Assembly: GCA_910579305.1 (NCBI GenBank)
Contig: CAJTTA010000024.1
Span: forward strand, 1-32,565
Direction of reading: 5' to 3'
Length of the DNA: 32,565 nucleotides
From: an uncultured Muribaculaceae bacterium
Lineage (GTDB): Bacteria > Bacteroidota > Bacteroidia > Bacteroidales > Muribaculaceae
Below the pieces are notes generated by a model, which saw only the letters and a list, made by a program, of their open reading frames with translations, was not told the origin of the DNA and did no database searches. Below are positions 8,768 through 16,965 of this stretch, one piece after another. Within the stretch, counting starts at the first letter, position 1. Each line of letters starts with the position of its first letter. A program made the translations under genes and the position numbers.

Positions 8768-8843
8768 ATATGCTCTATCCAACATATTCGCTGCCGGTGT
8801 GTTATAATTACAACAGTCATACTAAACCAACACAATATAAATT

Positions 8844-9008
8844 ATGCCACACGGTAAACAGGAATCATTATCAAGGGAGAGCGCAAGACATGAACGCAAG
8901 CGTCCGTCTGCCAGCAGAATATGGCTTTGGGTAGGCGTGATCATACTTTGTGCGTTACTATTGTTCTGGATCTTTGACATAGGTACCTTCATAGGGCCTG
9001 ATCAATGA
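8844..9008 (+). CDS. Small single-pass membrane protein (54 aa)
   Basis: A 54-residue frame with a basic, polar N-terminus (MPHGKQESLSRESARHERKR), one hydrophobic helix (about 26-45, ending LLLFWIF) and the end GTFIGPDQ. It sits alone between two terminator hairpins, 8720-8757 upstream and 9025-9059 downstream, as an independent gene should. The positive-inside rule puts the N-terminus in the cytoplasm. No clear TAnnTTTG box lies upstream. I do not recognise the family, and a function cannot be given. Confidence 0.6.
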   Translation: MPHGKQESLSRESARHERKRPSASRIWLWVGVIILCALLLFWIFDIGTFIGPDQ

Positions 9009-9024
9009 CATGATCTCAACCATT

Positions 9025-9067
9025 CAGCTCTCTCTCAGCGTTCAGCCTGAAGAGAGCTGTTTCTTTG
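9025..9067 (+). terminator. Terminator of the 54-aa membrane protein gene
   Basis: Perfect 9-bp stem 9025-9033 with 9051-9059 (CAGCTCTCT / AGAGAGCTG), 17-nt loop, followed by TTTTCTTT. It starts 17 nt after the stop codon. Confidence 0.7.
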
Positions 9068-9174
9068 GCCGGCACAGAAGAGACGTCCGTATTTATTACA
9101 GGGGAAAGGTGGTGTCTGACATATTGTTGTGATTTTTCATAGGAGTGAGAGGGCTGTGTTTGTGAGAAAATTAT

Positions 9175-9182
9175 TAAATTTG
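9175..9182 (+). promoter_or_regulatory. -7 promoter box of mltG
   Basis: TAAATTTG, 27 nt before the mltG ATG, matches TAnnTTTG. The -33 position is poor; a TTTG at 9159-9162 is too close to pair with it. Confidence 0.55.
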
Positions 9183-9208
9183 CAGTTCAAACACAGATAT
9201 ATCTGACT

Positions 9209-10330
9209 ATGATCCTTAATAAGTATTGCAATGATCCTCAGCAGGGGGACGGTAATAATTCCGGCTCTCCATCCGATCTCAATAATCTGGATAGCGATAA
9301 GCCGCGTCAGAGACGCCGTTATCGCAATTTCTGGATATATATAATTTGCCTTGTTGTGGTCTTCGGCCTGGCAGCCGCAGCGATTATCCCTCTTGTAGTG
9401 AGCCGTGCCCCCCACACTGCAATTATCCGTGTGCCAGAAGGCGCCACTTCCCAGACTGTGGCCGATTCGGTGGCCAGATATCTTGGCCGAGACTTTGCCG
9501 ACCATCTGCAGCGAGCATTGCCTATTGCCACTGGCGGAGAAAGCTTGCAGCGAGGCGCCTGGCGCATAGACCAGGGGATGACAGCCATAGCCGCGGCCCG
9601 GCGCATAGGACGCGGCGCGCAGTCCGGCATAAGGGTGACATTTGTGAATGAGCGCACTGTGGAAGAGATAGCGGCCAAGCTGGCAGCCAAGCTGGATGTG
9701 GATAAAGATTCCATGATCGCCGCTTTTTCTGATCCGAACATCCTTTCGGAACTACGCACTGACCGAGAGCATATCATAGGATTGTTTCTCGCTGACACAT
9801 ATGAATTCTATTGGACTGCCACTCCGGCAGAAATCATCAAGAAGTTACAGACGCATTATGATCGTTTCTGGACTAACGAGCGCATGGATGAGGCGGCAAA
9901 GCTGCATTTGCATCCTCGAGAAATAGTTACGATAGCATCCATCGTGGATGAGGAGACCAATCAGAGTTCGGAAAAGGGCATGATAGGTCGTCTTTATATC
10001 AACCGGCTCCAGAAGGGCATGCGCCTGCAGGCTGATCCCACTGTGAAATATGCCATGGGTGATTTCTCCATCCGCAGGATAACAGGCGACATGTTGAACA
10101 ACCCTTCGCCATATAATACATATAGATATGACGGATTGCCTCCAGGCCCCATACGCATCACATCGGGCGCCACGATTGATGCCATTCTCACTTCACGTCC
10201 TCACAGCTATCTATACATGTGCGCGTCGGAAGACTTCAGCGGACGGCATAATTTTGCGCTTGATTATGACACACATCTCAGGAATGCGCGGCTGTATCAG
10301 CAGGCTCTTGATCAGCGCGGCATAAGGTGA
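9209..10330 (+). CDS. mltG: Endolytic murein transglycosylase MltG (YceG-like)
   Basis: Cuts nascent peptidoglycan strands at the inner membrane and is thought to set glycan chain length. The 373-residue protein has a polar, basic cytoplasmic N-terminus (1-40), one transmembrane helix (about 41-64), and a periplasmic YceG domain. The segment SIVDEET (244-250) holds the catalytic glutamate, and YNTYRYDGLPPGPI is the family's conserved late motif. It is slightly longer than the usual 340 or so because of the Asn/Asp-rich N-terminus. Downstream is its own terminator. Confidence 0.95.
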   Translation: MILNKYCNDPQQGDGNNSGSPSDLNNLDSDKPRQRRRYRNFWIYIICLVVVFGLAAAAIIPLVVSRAPHTAIIRVPEGATSQTVADSVARYLGRDFADHLQRALPIATGGESLQRGAWRIDQGMTAIAAARRIGRGAQSGIRVTFVNERTVEEIAAKLAAKLDVDKDSMIAAFSDPNILSELRTDREHIIGLFLADTYEFYWTATPAEIIKKLQTHYDRFWTNERMDEAAKLHLHPREIVTIASIVDEETNQSSEKGMIGRLYINRLQKGMRLQADPTVKYAMGDFSIRRITGDMLNNPSPYNTYRYDGLPPGPIRITSGATIDAILTSRPHSYLYMCASEDFSGRHNFALDYDTHLRNARLYQQALDQRGIR

Positions 10331-10360
10331 CATCGGCCCTGCATGGCATGAACAATCTTT

Positions 10361-10410
10361 AAAACTTGCGTGTTTAAATAAAAAAAGTACAATTACGCAA
10401 GTTTTATTTA
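10361..10410 (+). terminator. Terminator between mltG and the DUF2007-like gene
   Basis: Perfect 11-bp stem 10361-10371 with 10395-10405 (AAAACTTGCGT / ACGCAAGTTTT), 23-nt loop, T-rich 3' side. It starts 30 nt after mltG. Confidence 0.65.
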
Positions 10411-10430
10411 CTCAATAAAGATTCTCTGCC

Positions 10431-10640
10431 ATGAAACTTCTTAAAATCTACGACACCGAGACCATAGCTTACATTGACAAGGGCTTCCTTGAGAATAACG
10501 ATATTCCGGCTTATGTGGAACATAACGCCATGTCGAGCGTTTTCCCGGCTCCTGACGCAGGCACATCAAGCATAGGCTTGTTTGTGGATGACGACAAGCT
10601 TGAGGCAGCGCGCGCTCTTCTCTCCTCGCGAAGTTCATAG
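10431..10640 (+). CDS. DUF2007-like small signal-transducing protein
   Basis: A 69-residue soluble protein. The layout (short beta strand, helix with LENNDIPAYVEHN, strand SIGLFVDDDKLEAARALL) matches the DUF2007 ferredoxin-like fold, described as a putative prokaryotic signal-transducing domain with PII-like topology. No catalytic residues can be assigned. The ATG at 10431 follows the AT-rich end of the preceding terminator. The gene is followed at once by the 197-bp repeat. Family is likely; role unknown. Confidence 0.75.
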   Translation: MKLLKIYDTETIAYIDKGFLENNDIPAYVEHNAMSSVFPAPDAGTSSIGLFVDDDKLEAARALLSSRSS

Positions 10641-10656
10641 CATACTGTCCGGATTA

Positions 10657-10853
10657 AGAGAGCGTTTGAATTTAAACCGTATTAACAATTAAAGAGAATG
10701 GGCGTAAAAACTTCAAATTAATCCTGAGGTCTTTTTTGGTCAATTCCGCCAAGTTTCATCAGTCGCATAGCTCGCTATGCTCCTTCCTCAACTCGCGGAA
10801 TTCCCTCAAAAAATCCTCTCAGCCTTAATTTGATTTAAATCCAAACACTCTCT
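10657..10853 (+). repeat. 197-bp palindromic MITE-like repeat, copy A
   Basis: Reverse complement identical, base for base, to 19118-19314. The ends are inverted repeats (AGAGAGCGTTTGAATTTAAA on the left; AGAGAGTGTTTGGATTTAAA read from the right). The interior folds back on itself: CTGAGG...AATTCCGC on the left faces GCGGAATT...CTCTCAG on the right, with the perfect hairpin GCATAG-CTCG-CTATGC at the centre. There is no ORF and no clear target-site duplication. It lies between the DUF2007-like gene and the DUF4421 gene. A MITE moved in trans, or a REP-like element, are both possible. Confidence 0.9.
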
Positions 10854-10867
10854 AAGAATTCTGTCAA

Positions 10868-10914
10868 GGCGCCCATGGCAGTATGCATGGGTGCCGGCAG
10901 ATCTACCGGGCACT
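10868..10914 (+). promoter_or_regulatory. Overlapping hairpins before the DUF4421 gene
   Basis: GGCGCCCATG (10868-10877) pairs with CATGGGTGCC (10886-10895). The last part, GTGCCGG (10891-10897), can instead pair with CCGGGCAC (10907-10914). The stems exclude each other. This is either an attenuator-like leader or just a terminator for the upstream gene. Confidence 0.4.
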
Positions 10915-10929
10915 CAATAACATCCATAG

Positions 10930-12126
10930 ATGAATCTCCGACTTATCTCTGCATTCATTCTTATATTGTTTTTCCGGCCTGCCCTTGAAGCTTCGGCGGC
11001 CGGAGAAATTTCATATATACAGGACTCTGTAGGCCTCGATCCGGTGCCGGAACTGCTTCCCGATAACATAGAGGAGGAGGCGCCGGTGCAGCTCGCTGAG
11101 ACAGCTACAAGGGATAATCCGGATTTCTGGATAAATCGACTGCGTGCCAAAAACTTCCAGATTCAGGATACTACAATAATTTATCCGAAGTTTCTTGGAT
11201 TCTGTGTCAATGTCTATAACTGGGCTGACCGCACGTTTAACACCTATGATCACGATTATGTGCAGCCATCCGGGAAGAAGTGGAAAGTCATGTGGAAGAA
11301 TTCCAACTGGTTTGACTCCTATGCGCTCGACATGCCCGACAATGTGCACATGCGCATGCTCTCAAGCCTATATATGTCTACCGGGCCATATCTTTCATTC
11401 ATGGCTGTCACAGTGGGATATGCCGCCAATCTCAATCGCCTTATCACGAAAGAGCCTACCCGCCAGAAGCGATATGACTTCAGCTTCAGCACGGCGCTCT
11501 TTGAGGTGGATCTGTACTATACCCGCAATCGCGACGGGACGCGGGTGCGCAGATTTGAGCCATACGACCAAGGGCGATACATCGATGTGCGCTTCCCCTC
11601 TCTTCAACTTAAAAATTATGGAGCGGCCGCTTTTTATTTCTTTAATCATGGCCGATATTATCAGGGGGCTGCGTATAATTATTCCAAGATACAGAAACGA
11701 TCGCAAGGCTCATTCATTCTCGGATTGAGTGTGAGTCATCAGGATATCAGTTTCGACTTGAGCACATTGCCGGAAGAGATGGTGGATTACTTGCCCAAGG
11801 GAGAGCCACTGAATTTTAACTTTGTCTATAATGACTATTGCATAATAGCCGGTTATGGCTATAACTGGGCTTTCGGCCCGCATTGGGTCTTGAATTTCAC
11901 GGGTATGCCGGCTTTCGGCCTCAAGCATTGCAGCGCCGACAACGGAGACGGCCGGAAGAATCTCCCGGCCGTGAATCTTGCGGCACGATCAGGTGTCGCT
12001 TATAATCTGCAGAATTTTTTTGTGGGTGTAAATGGCTATATTACTGCCAACTGGTATATCAACGAGAAAATCTCATTTATCAATGCTGTAGGCTCCTTAG
12101 GCGTGGCCACCGGCTTACGCTTCTGA
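10930..12126 (+). CDS. DUF4421-like exported protein, probable outer-membrane barrel
   Basis: A 398-residue protein with a signal peptide (1 to about 23, MNLRLISAFILILFF start) and then a long region rich in aromatic residues and alternating hydrophobic patterns, ending in LGVATGLRF with a C-terminal Phe, as in outer-membrane beta-barrels. The segment KVMWKNSNWFDSYALDMP and the general plan look like the Bacteroidota DUF4421 family, whose function is unknown to me. It is convergent with the nucleoside phosphorylase gene, with only 6 nt between the stops and no hairpin between them. Barrel and family calls are inference. Confidence 0.7.
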   Translation: MNLRLISAFILILFFRPALEASAAGEISYIQDSVGLDPVPELLPDNIEEEAPVQLAETATRDNPDFWINRLRAKNFQIQDTTIIYPKFLGFCVNVYNWADRTFNTYDHDYVQPSGKKWKVMWKNSNWFDSYALDMPDNVHMRMLSSLYMSTGPYLSFMAVTVGYAANLNRLITKEPTRQKRYDFSFSTALFEVDLYYTRNRDGTRVRRFEPYDQGRYIDVRFPSLQLKNYGAAAFYFFNHGRYYQGAAYNYSKIQKRSQGSFILGLSVSHQDISFDLSTLPEEMVDYLPKGEPLNFNFVYNDYCIIAGYGYNWAFGPHWVLNFTGMPAFGLKHCSADNGDGRKNLPAVNLAARSGVAYNLQNFFVGVNGYITANWYINEKISFINAVGSLGVATGLRF

Positions 12127-12132
12127 ACCTTC

Positions 12133-13008
12133 TCAGATGCGGTCGAGCACGGTCTCGATCAGTCCGCGCACACGGGGCTTATAGTCAGTGTCGGCCTTTG
12201 TATTTCGCCTTTCCGCTATGATGCAGCAGCACGTGAGAGCTTTGTGTCCGAGCAGCCTTGCAAGCCCCTGAAGGCATGCACTCTCCATCTCGAAATTCGT
12301 TATTCGGTTTCCCTCAAAGACAAAGCTCTCAAGCCTGTCAATGAGCTCGGGAGAGGCAAGAGGCAGGCGTATCATGCGTCCCTGGGGCGCATAGAAGCCT
12401 ACGGCCGCCACGGTGCATCCATGTATCATGTCGCGCTCTCCTATGCGTGACACAAGTTCCGGATCGGCATCCACGATATAAGGAGCCGCCCATGATTTCA
12501 TCCATTGTGTGTGGCGCACGAGGGCATCCTCCATCACCAGATCGCACACGGCGTTACGGCCTGCATAGAAATTGAGAATGCCGTCGGTGCCTATTCCCTT
12601 GGTGGCCATCACGTAATCTCCGGCATGAATATCCTCCTGCAGAGATCCGGAGGTGCCTACCCTCACAAGCGTGAGAGTGCGGTGCTCGGGCTTAATCGTG
12701 CGTGTGTCAAAATCGATGTTGGCAAGCGCGTCCAGCTCGGTCATCACGATCTCGATATTGTCGGAACCGATGCCATGGGAGATGCACATTAGTTTCTTGC
12801 CCTTGTAAGTGCCCCCTATGGCATGAAACTCACGGGAAGTCACATTGTATTCTATAGTGTCGAAGTACTCTGCCACCATATCCACTCGTCCCGGATCACC
12901 CACGAGAATAATCTTGTCGCGAAGCTGTTCCGGAGTGAGATGGATGTGAAAAGCTGACCCATCACCATTTATGATGAGCTCGGAGGAGGGGATAACACGT
13001 GTAGTCAT
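12133..13008 (-). CDS. Nucleoside phosphorylase (uridine phosphorylase-like)
   Basis: Reversible phosphorolysis of a nucleoside to free base and pentose-1-phosphate in nucleoside salvage. The 291 residues belong to the PNP/UDP (NP-I) family: phosphate loop GDPGRVDMVAEYF near 37-49, RVGTSGSLQ in the middle, and FEMESACLQGLARLLGHKA near the end, where EMES binds the ribose. The length and the CCCIIAERRNT segment are closer to uridine phosphorylases than to purine-specific DeoD. Exact base specificity cannot be read from sequence. No good TAnnTTTG box lies upstream on the minus strand. Confidence 0.88.
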   Translation of the reverse strand: MTTRVIPSSELIINGDGSAFHIHLTPEQLRDKIILVGDPGRVDMVAEYFDTIEYNVTSREFHAIGGTYKGKKLMCISHGIGSDNIEIVMTELDALANIDFDTRTIKPEHRTLTLVRVGTSGSLQEDIHAGDYVMATKGIGTDGILNFYAGRNAVCDLVMEDALVRHTQWMKSWAAPYIVDADPELVSRIGERDMIHGCTVAAVGFYAPQGRMIRLPLASPELIDRLESFVFEGNRITNFEMESACLQGLARLLGHKALTCCCIIAERRNTKADTDYKPRVRGLIETVLDRI

Positions 13009-13156
13009 AAGAATGATATTTTGATTTAAGAAGCATCCGCGGCAACCTCGGTCATACGGGAGCGCCGCAGGTCAGACCGTTATGCGATGCCTAAGCATAC
13101 ATGCAGCCTGATTCATGGTTAACATTCATATGATAAACGCCATGAATGCCGCTAAT

Positions 13157-13188
13157 GTTGTCTGTCTCATTAAAAATCCGTAACTTTG
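13157..13188 (+). promoter_or_regulatory. Promoter for the ABC-F gene
   Basis: GTTG at 13157-13160, 20 nt, then TAACTTTG at 13181-13188. The leader to the ATG at 13282 would be about 87 nt. A GTG at 13213 in frame is less likely as a start. Confidence 0.75.
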
Positions 13189-13281
13189 CAGCCGTATAAA
13201 TAGAAAATCAGCGTGCCTCTTGCCGGTGTTTTTTCACTAATAGACTCATCTTCTCTCCATATATTATCAAGACAGCAAGAA

Positions 13282-14904
13282 ATGATTCAGACTAATAACC
13301 TTGGCATACAGTTTGGAAAGCGTGTGCTCTTTCAGGATGTAAATCTCTCATTCAACCGTGGCAACTGCTATGGCATAATCGGTGCGAACGGAGCCGGAAA
13401 GTCTACCCTCATGCGAATACTTTCAGGTCAGCTCACCCCCACTTCAGGCAGTGTGACACTCGGCCCGGGGGAGCGACTCTCCGTGCTTGAGCAGGATCAC
13501 TTCAAGTATGATGACTGCACAGTGATAGAGACTGTGCTTCGCGGGCATACCGTGCTTTGGGACATCATGCAGGAGAAAGACGCGATATATGCCAAGGAGG
13601 ATTTCTCCGATGCCGACGGCCTTCGTGCCGCAGAGCTTGAGGATAAGTTTGCAGAGATGGAGGGCTGGAATGCAGAGAGCGACGCAGCCTCACTTCTCTC
13701 AGGCCTCGGGATAAAAGAAGATAAGCACTATATGCTGATGAAAGACATGAGTGCCAATGAGAAGGTGCGAGTGCTTCTTGCCAAGGCCCTGTTTGGTAAT
13801 CCAGACAATCTGCTTCTTGATGAGCCTACGAATGACCTGGATCTCGAGACAGTGGCATGGCTGGAGAATTATCTTGCCAATTTTGAGAACACGGTGCTCG
13901 TTGTGAGCCACGACCGTCACTTCCTTGATGCCGTGAGCACACACACGCTGGATATAGATTACAATAAGGTGAGCCTCTTCGCCGGCAACTACAGTTTCTG
14001 GTATCAGAGTTCACAGCTCGCTCTCCGCCAGCAGCAGGCAGCCAACAAGAAGGCCGAAGAGAAACGCAAGGAGCTGCTTGAATTCATACGGCGCTTCTCC
14101 GCTAATGTGGCCAAAAGCAAGCAGACCACATCGCGCAAGAAAATGCTTGAGAAACTCAACGTGGAGGAAATCCAGCCCTCTACAAGGCGCTATCCCGGCA
14201 TAATATTCACCCCCTCACGCGAAGTGGGCAATAAGATTCTTGAGGTGAAGGGCCTGAAGGCAAGTGTGGATGGCGAAGTGCTGTTTTCCGATGTCAATTT
14301 CCAGGTGGAGAAAGGCGATAAAATCGCATTCCTTTCACGCGATCCGCGTGCCATGACAGCCTTCTTTGAGATCATAATGGGCAATCGCGAGCCGGATGCC
14401 GGCGAATTTTCCTGGGGGCAGACCATCACCAATGCCTATCTGCCGCTTGACAACTCATCGTTCTTCGACACCGATCTGAATCTTGTGGACTGGCTGTGTC
14501 AGTATTCATCCGATTCTTCAGAAATATACCTTAAGGGTTTCCTCGGCAAAATGCTGTTTTCCGGCGAAGAGGTGCTCAAGAAAGCCTCGGTGCTGTCAGG
14601 TGGAGAGAAGATACGCTGCATGATTGCAAAAATGATGCTGACCGACGCCAACACTCTCGTGCTGGACTCCCCCACCAATCATCTTGACCTTGAGTCAATA
14701 CAGGCGTTTAATAATACGCTGCAGAATTACAAGGGCATAATCCTCATGTCAAGCCATGACCATGAGTTCATACAGACGGTGTGCAACCGTATCGTAGAGC
14801 TTACTCCCGGAGGCGTCATAGACAAGATGATGGACTATGATGATTATATCACCGATGAGAAGGTGGCCGCAGCCCGCGAGCGTCTTTATCCTGCCATTAA
14901 TTAA
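13282..14904 (+). CDS. ABC-F family ATPase (YbiT-type), degenerate second domain
   Basis: Ribosome-associated ABC-F protein: two ATP-binding domains on one chain, no membrane segment, probably a translation factor. The 540 residues contain NBD1 with Walker A GANGAGKST (34-42), Walker B LLLDEP (177-182, Glu181) and the His switch SHDRH; a charged linker (about 250-300); and NBD2 with intact LSGGEK (438-443). NBD2 has lost its Walker A (LSRDPRAMTAFF, 351-362, no Lys) and has Ser463 where the catalytic Glu should be (LVLDSP). NBD1 has SANEK (157-161) in place of LSGGE. I use ATG 13282 because family members start MIQTNN; GTG 13213 would add 23 unrelated residues. It lies 15 nt upstream of the Dabb gene. 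Confidence 0.92.
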   Translation: MIQTNNLGIQFGKRVLFQDVNLSFNRGNCYGIIGANGAGKSTLMRILSGQLTPTSGSVTLGPGERLSVLEQDHFKYDDCTVIETVLRGHTVLWDIMQEKDAIYAKEDFSDADGLRAAELEDKFAEMEGWNAESDAASLLSGLGIKEDKHYMLMKDMSANEKVRVLLAKALFGNPDNLLLDEPTNDLDLETVAWLENYLANFENTVLVVSHDRHFLDAVSTHTLDIDYNKVSLFAGNYSFWYQSSQLALRQQQAANKKAEEKRKELLEFIRRFSANVAKSKQTTSRKKMLEKLNVEEIQPSTRRYPGIIFTPSREVGNKILEVKGLKASVDGEVLFSDVNFQVEKGDKIAFLSRDPRAMTAFFEIIMGNREPDAGEFSWGQTITNAYLPLDNSSFFDTDLNLVDWLCQYSSDSSEIYLKGFLGKMLFSGEEVLKKASVLSGGEKIRCMIAKMMLTDANTLVLDSPTNHLDLESIQAFNNTLQNYKGIILMSSHDHEFIQTVCNRIVELTPGGVIDKMMDYDDYITDEKVAAARERLYPAIN

Positions 14905-14919
14905 TACCTTTATATTATC

Positions 14920-15213
14920 ATGGTAAAACACATAGTAGCGTTCAAGCTCAAAGGCACGCCGGAATCGCGCCGCCGTCATGCGACCGACTTCAAGGCGGCC
15001 CTTGAAGCTCTTCCTGAAGAAATAGATGTGCTGCAGGCTATTGAAGTGGGTATCAATGAGAATCCGGCAGAAAGCTGGGACATAGTGCTCACAGCCACAT
15101 TGCCCTCGATGGATGATGTGGCGGTCTACGCCAGTCATCCGGCTCATGTGGCCGCCGCCGCCATAATAAGCGATGTGCGTGAGAGCCGGGCATGTGTGGA
15201 CTACGAGATATAA
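14920..15213 (+). CDS. Dabb (stress-responsive alpha/beta barrel) protein
   Basis: A 97-residue soluble protein starting MVKHIVAFKLKG, with the Dabb-type alternation of strands and helices and the late HPAHVAAA segment typical of the dimeric ferredoxin-like Dabb fold. Members include stress-induced proteins and a few enzymes; the reaction, if any, is unknown here. The gene starts 15 nt after the ABC-F gene and is followed by a strong terminator, so the two probably form one transcript. Confidence 0.85.
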   Translation: MVKHIVAFKLKGTPESRRRHATDFKAALEALPEEIDVLQAIEVGINENPAESWDIVLTATLPSMDDVAVYASHPAHVAAAAIISDVRESRACVDYEI

Positions 15214-15232
15214 GCCCTGCTTAAGTTCAAGT

Positions 15233-15279
15233 GTGCGGCCCTGTCGGAGAGAGACGACAGGGCCGCGCACTCTTTTTTT
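15233..15279 (+). terminator. Terminator of the ABC-F/Dabb unit
   Basis: GTGCGGCCCTGTCG (15233-15246) pairs with CGACAGGGCCGCGCAC (15255-15270) with a 2-nt bulge; then TCTTTTTTT. Strong intrinsic terminator. Confidence 0.9.
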
Positions 15280-15376
15280 GGGGGGAGGGTTAACATGTAT
15301 GGCAAAACGCCATAATCAATATATGGGAGTACAGGCCCCTCATAAATGGAAATGGCAGATTGACAATAAGGTGAGT

Positions 15377-15423
15377 AAAAAACATGTTGTCAAACATGTT
15401 TTTTTGAGGCAAAATTTTTGCCT
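15377..15423. promoter_or_regulatory. Two adjacent palindromes upstream of the gdhA promoter
   Basis: First: AAAAAACATGTT (15377-15388) and AACATGTTTTTT (15393-15404) around GTCA. Second: AGGCAAAA (15407-15414) and TTTTGCCT (15416-15423) around one T. They end 5 nt before the -33 box. They could be operators, or the first could be a terminator. The rest of 15280-15376 shows nothing. Confidence 0.5.
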
Positions 15424-15428
15424 GATTG

Positions 15429-15460
15429 TTTGCGCATATCAATAATCGGTTGTAATTTTG
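15429..15460 (+). promoter_or_regulatory. Promoter for gdhA
   Basis: TTTG at 15429-15432, 20 nt, then TAATTTTG at 15453-15460. A near-ideal Bacteroidota promoter; transcription should start near 15467. Confidence 0.85.
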
Positions 15461-15463
15461 GCG

Positions 15464-15500
15464 CAGAATTCAGAGGAGTTATACCTGCCCCTGAATTCTG
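15464..15500 (+). promoter_or_regulatory. 5'-terminal hairpin of the gdhA leader
   Basis: Perfect 10-bp stem CAGAATTCAG (15464-15473) with CTGAATTCTG (15491-15500), extendable by two pairs past one mismatch. It begins at or next to the predicted transcript start, so it would cap the 5' end of the message. Confidence 0.6.
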
Positions 15501-15554
15501 ACTCATAACAGAGCCAACCATAATTTATAACAACCATAAATCTAACTGGTACCT

Positions 15555-16895
15555 ATGAACATTAACGAAATCATGGCCAATCTTGAGGCCAAGCATCCCG
15601 GTGAGAAGGAATATCTCCAGGCTGTCAAAGAAGTGCTTCTCTCAGTAGAGGACGTTTACAATCAGCATCCCGAATTTGAGAAGGCCCGCCTTATAGAGCG
15701 CATGGTTGAACCCGATCGTATCTTCACTTTCCGCGTGACTTGGGTAGATGACAAGGGCGAAGTGCAGAACAACATCGGCTACCGCGTGCAGTTCAACAAT
15801 GCCATTGGCCCATACAAGGGTGGCATCCGTTTCCACGCATCAGTTAATCTCTCAATCCTGAAATTCCTCGGCTTCGAGCAGACTTTCAAAAACGCGCTCA
15901 CTACTCTCCCCATGGGTGGTGGCAAAGGTGGTTCCGACTTCTCCCCCCGTGGCAAGAGCGACGCCGAAATCATGCGTTTCTGCCAGGCCTTCATTCTCGA
16001 GCTGTGGCGTAACCTCGGTCCCGACCGTGACGTGCCCGCAGGCGATATAGGTGTAGGTGGCCGCGAAGTAGGCTACATGTACGGCATGTACAAGAAACTC
16101 GCTCGCGAGAACACCGGTACCTTCACCGGCAAGGGTCTCTCCTTCGGCGGTTCACTCATCCGTCCTGAGGCTACAGGCTTCGGCGCTCTCTACTATGTAG
16201 AGAATCTTCTCACCAAGGATATGAACACCGATCTCAAGGGCAAGACTATCGCTATCTCCGGCTTCGGCAACGTAGCATGGGGCGCAGCCACTAAGGCTGT
16301 TGAGCTCGGCGGCAAGGTTGTGACCATCTCCGGCCCCGACGGCTACATCTATGATCCCGCCGGTCTTGATGCAGAGAAGATCAGCTACATGCTTGAGCTC
16401 CGTGCTTCCGGCAACGATATAGTGGCTCCTTATGCCGACAAGTTCCCCGGTTCACAGTTCTTCGCAGGCAAGAAGCCCTGGGAGCAGAAGGTGGATATCG
16501 CTCTTCCCTGTGCTACTCAGAACGAGCTCGGCGGCGAGGATGCCAAGCAGCTCATCGCCAACGGCGTGATGCTCTGTGCCGAGGTTTCCAACATGGGTTG
16601 CACTCCCGAGGCTATCGACGCATTCATCGCAGCCAAGGTGCCCTATGCTCCCGGTAAGGCTGTAAATGCAGGTGGTGTTGCCGTATCCGGTCTTGAAATG
16701 ACTCAGGACGCTGAGCACCTCATGTGGACTGCCAAGGAGGTTGACGACAAGCTCCACCAGATCATGGAATCTATCCACAACGAGTGTGTGAAGTATGGCA
16801 AGCAGGCTGACGGCTACATCAACTACATGAAGGGCGCCAACATCGCAGGCTTCATGAAGGTGGCTGATGCTATGATGGGCCAGGGCATCATCTGA
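15555..16895 (+). CDS. gdhA: Glutamate dehydrogenase
   Basis: Interconverts 2-oxoglutarate plus ammonium and glutamate; the main ammonium assimilation route in many gut Bacteroidales. The 446-residue length is that of the hexameric gdhA class. The substrate site has GYRVQFNNAIGPYKGGIRF (75-93) and catalytic Lys124 in PMGGGKGGSDFS; the Rossmann domain shows SGFGNVAWG. The class is usually NADP(H)-specific in bacteria, but I cannot settle coenzyme choice by eye. Codon use is strongly biased to C-ending codons, more so than in neighbours, suggesting high expression. The leader is about 88 nt and structured. Confidence 0.96.
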   Translation: MNINEIMANLEAKHPGEKEYLQAVKEVLLSVEDVYNQHPEFEKARLIERMVEPDRIFTFRVTWVDDKGEVQNNIGYRVQFNNAIGPYKGGIRFHASVNLSILKFLGFEQTFKNALTTLPMGGGKGGSDFSPRGKSDAEIMRFCQAFILELWRNLGPDRDVPAGDIGVGGREVGYMYGMYKKLARENTGTFTGKGLSFGGSLIRPEATGFGALYYVENLLTKDMNTDLKGKTIAISGFGNVAWGAATKAVELGGKVVTISGPDGYIYDPAGLDAEKISYMLELRASGNDIVAPYADKFPGSQFFAGKKPWEQKVDIALPCATQNELGGEDAKQLIANGVMLCAEVSNMGCTPEAIDAFIAAKVPYAPGKAVNAGGVAVSGLEMTQDAEHLMWTAKEVDDKLHQIMESIHNECVKYGKQADGYINYMKGANIAGFMKVADAMMGQGII

Positions 16896-16930
16896 TCCGC
16901 AGCATTTCCTTAAAAAATTGCATATAATAT

Positions 16931-16965
16931 CCGAGCCGGATGCCTCTTGCAGGCACCCGGCTCGG
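16931..16965 (+). terminator. Hairpin after gdhA
   Basis: Stem CCGAGCCGG (16931-16939) with CCGGCTCGG (16957-16965) and an inner TGCC/GGCA pair. The following bases are not a T-run, so termination may be partial. Confidence 0.55.

Noticed and set aside
13213..13281. GTG start for the ABC-F gene
   Set aside because: The extra 23 residues are unrelated to the family, whose members begin at the MIQTNN methionine.
14749..15270. Minus-strand 173-residue ORF
   Set aside because: It runs antisense across the end of the ABC-F gene, the whole Dabb gene and a terminator; composition is Cys/His/Tyr-rich as expected of an antisense shadow.
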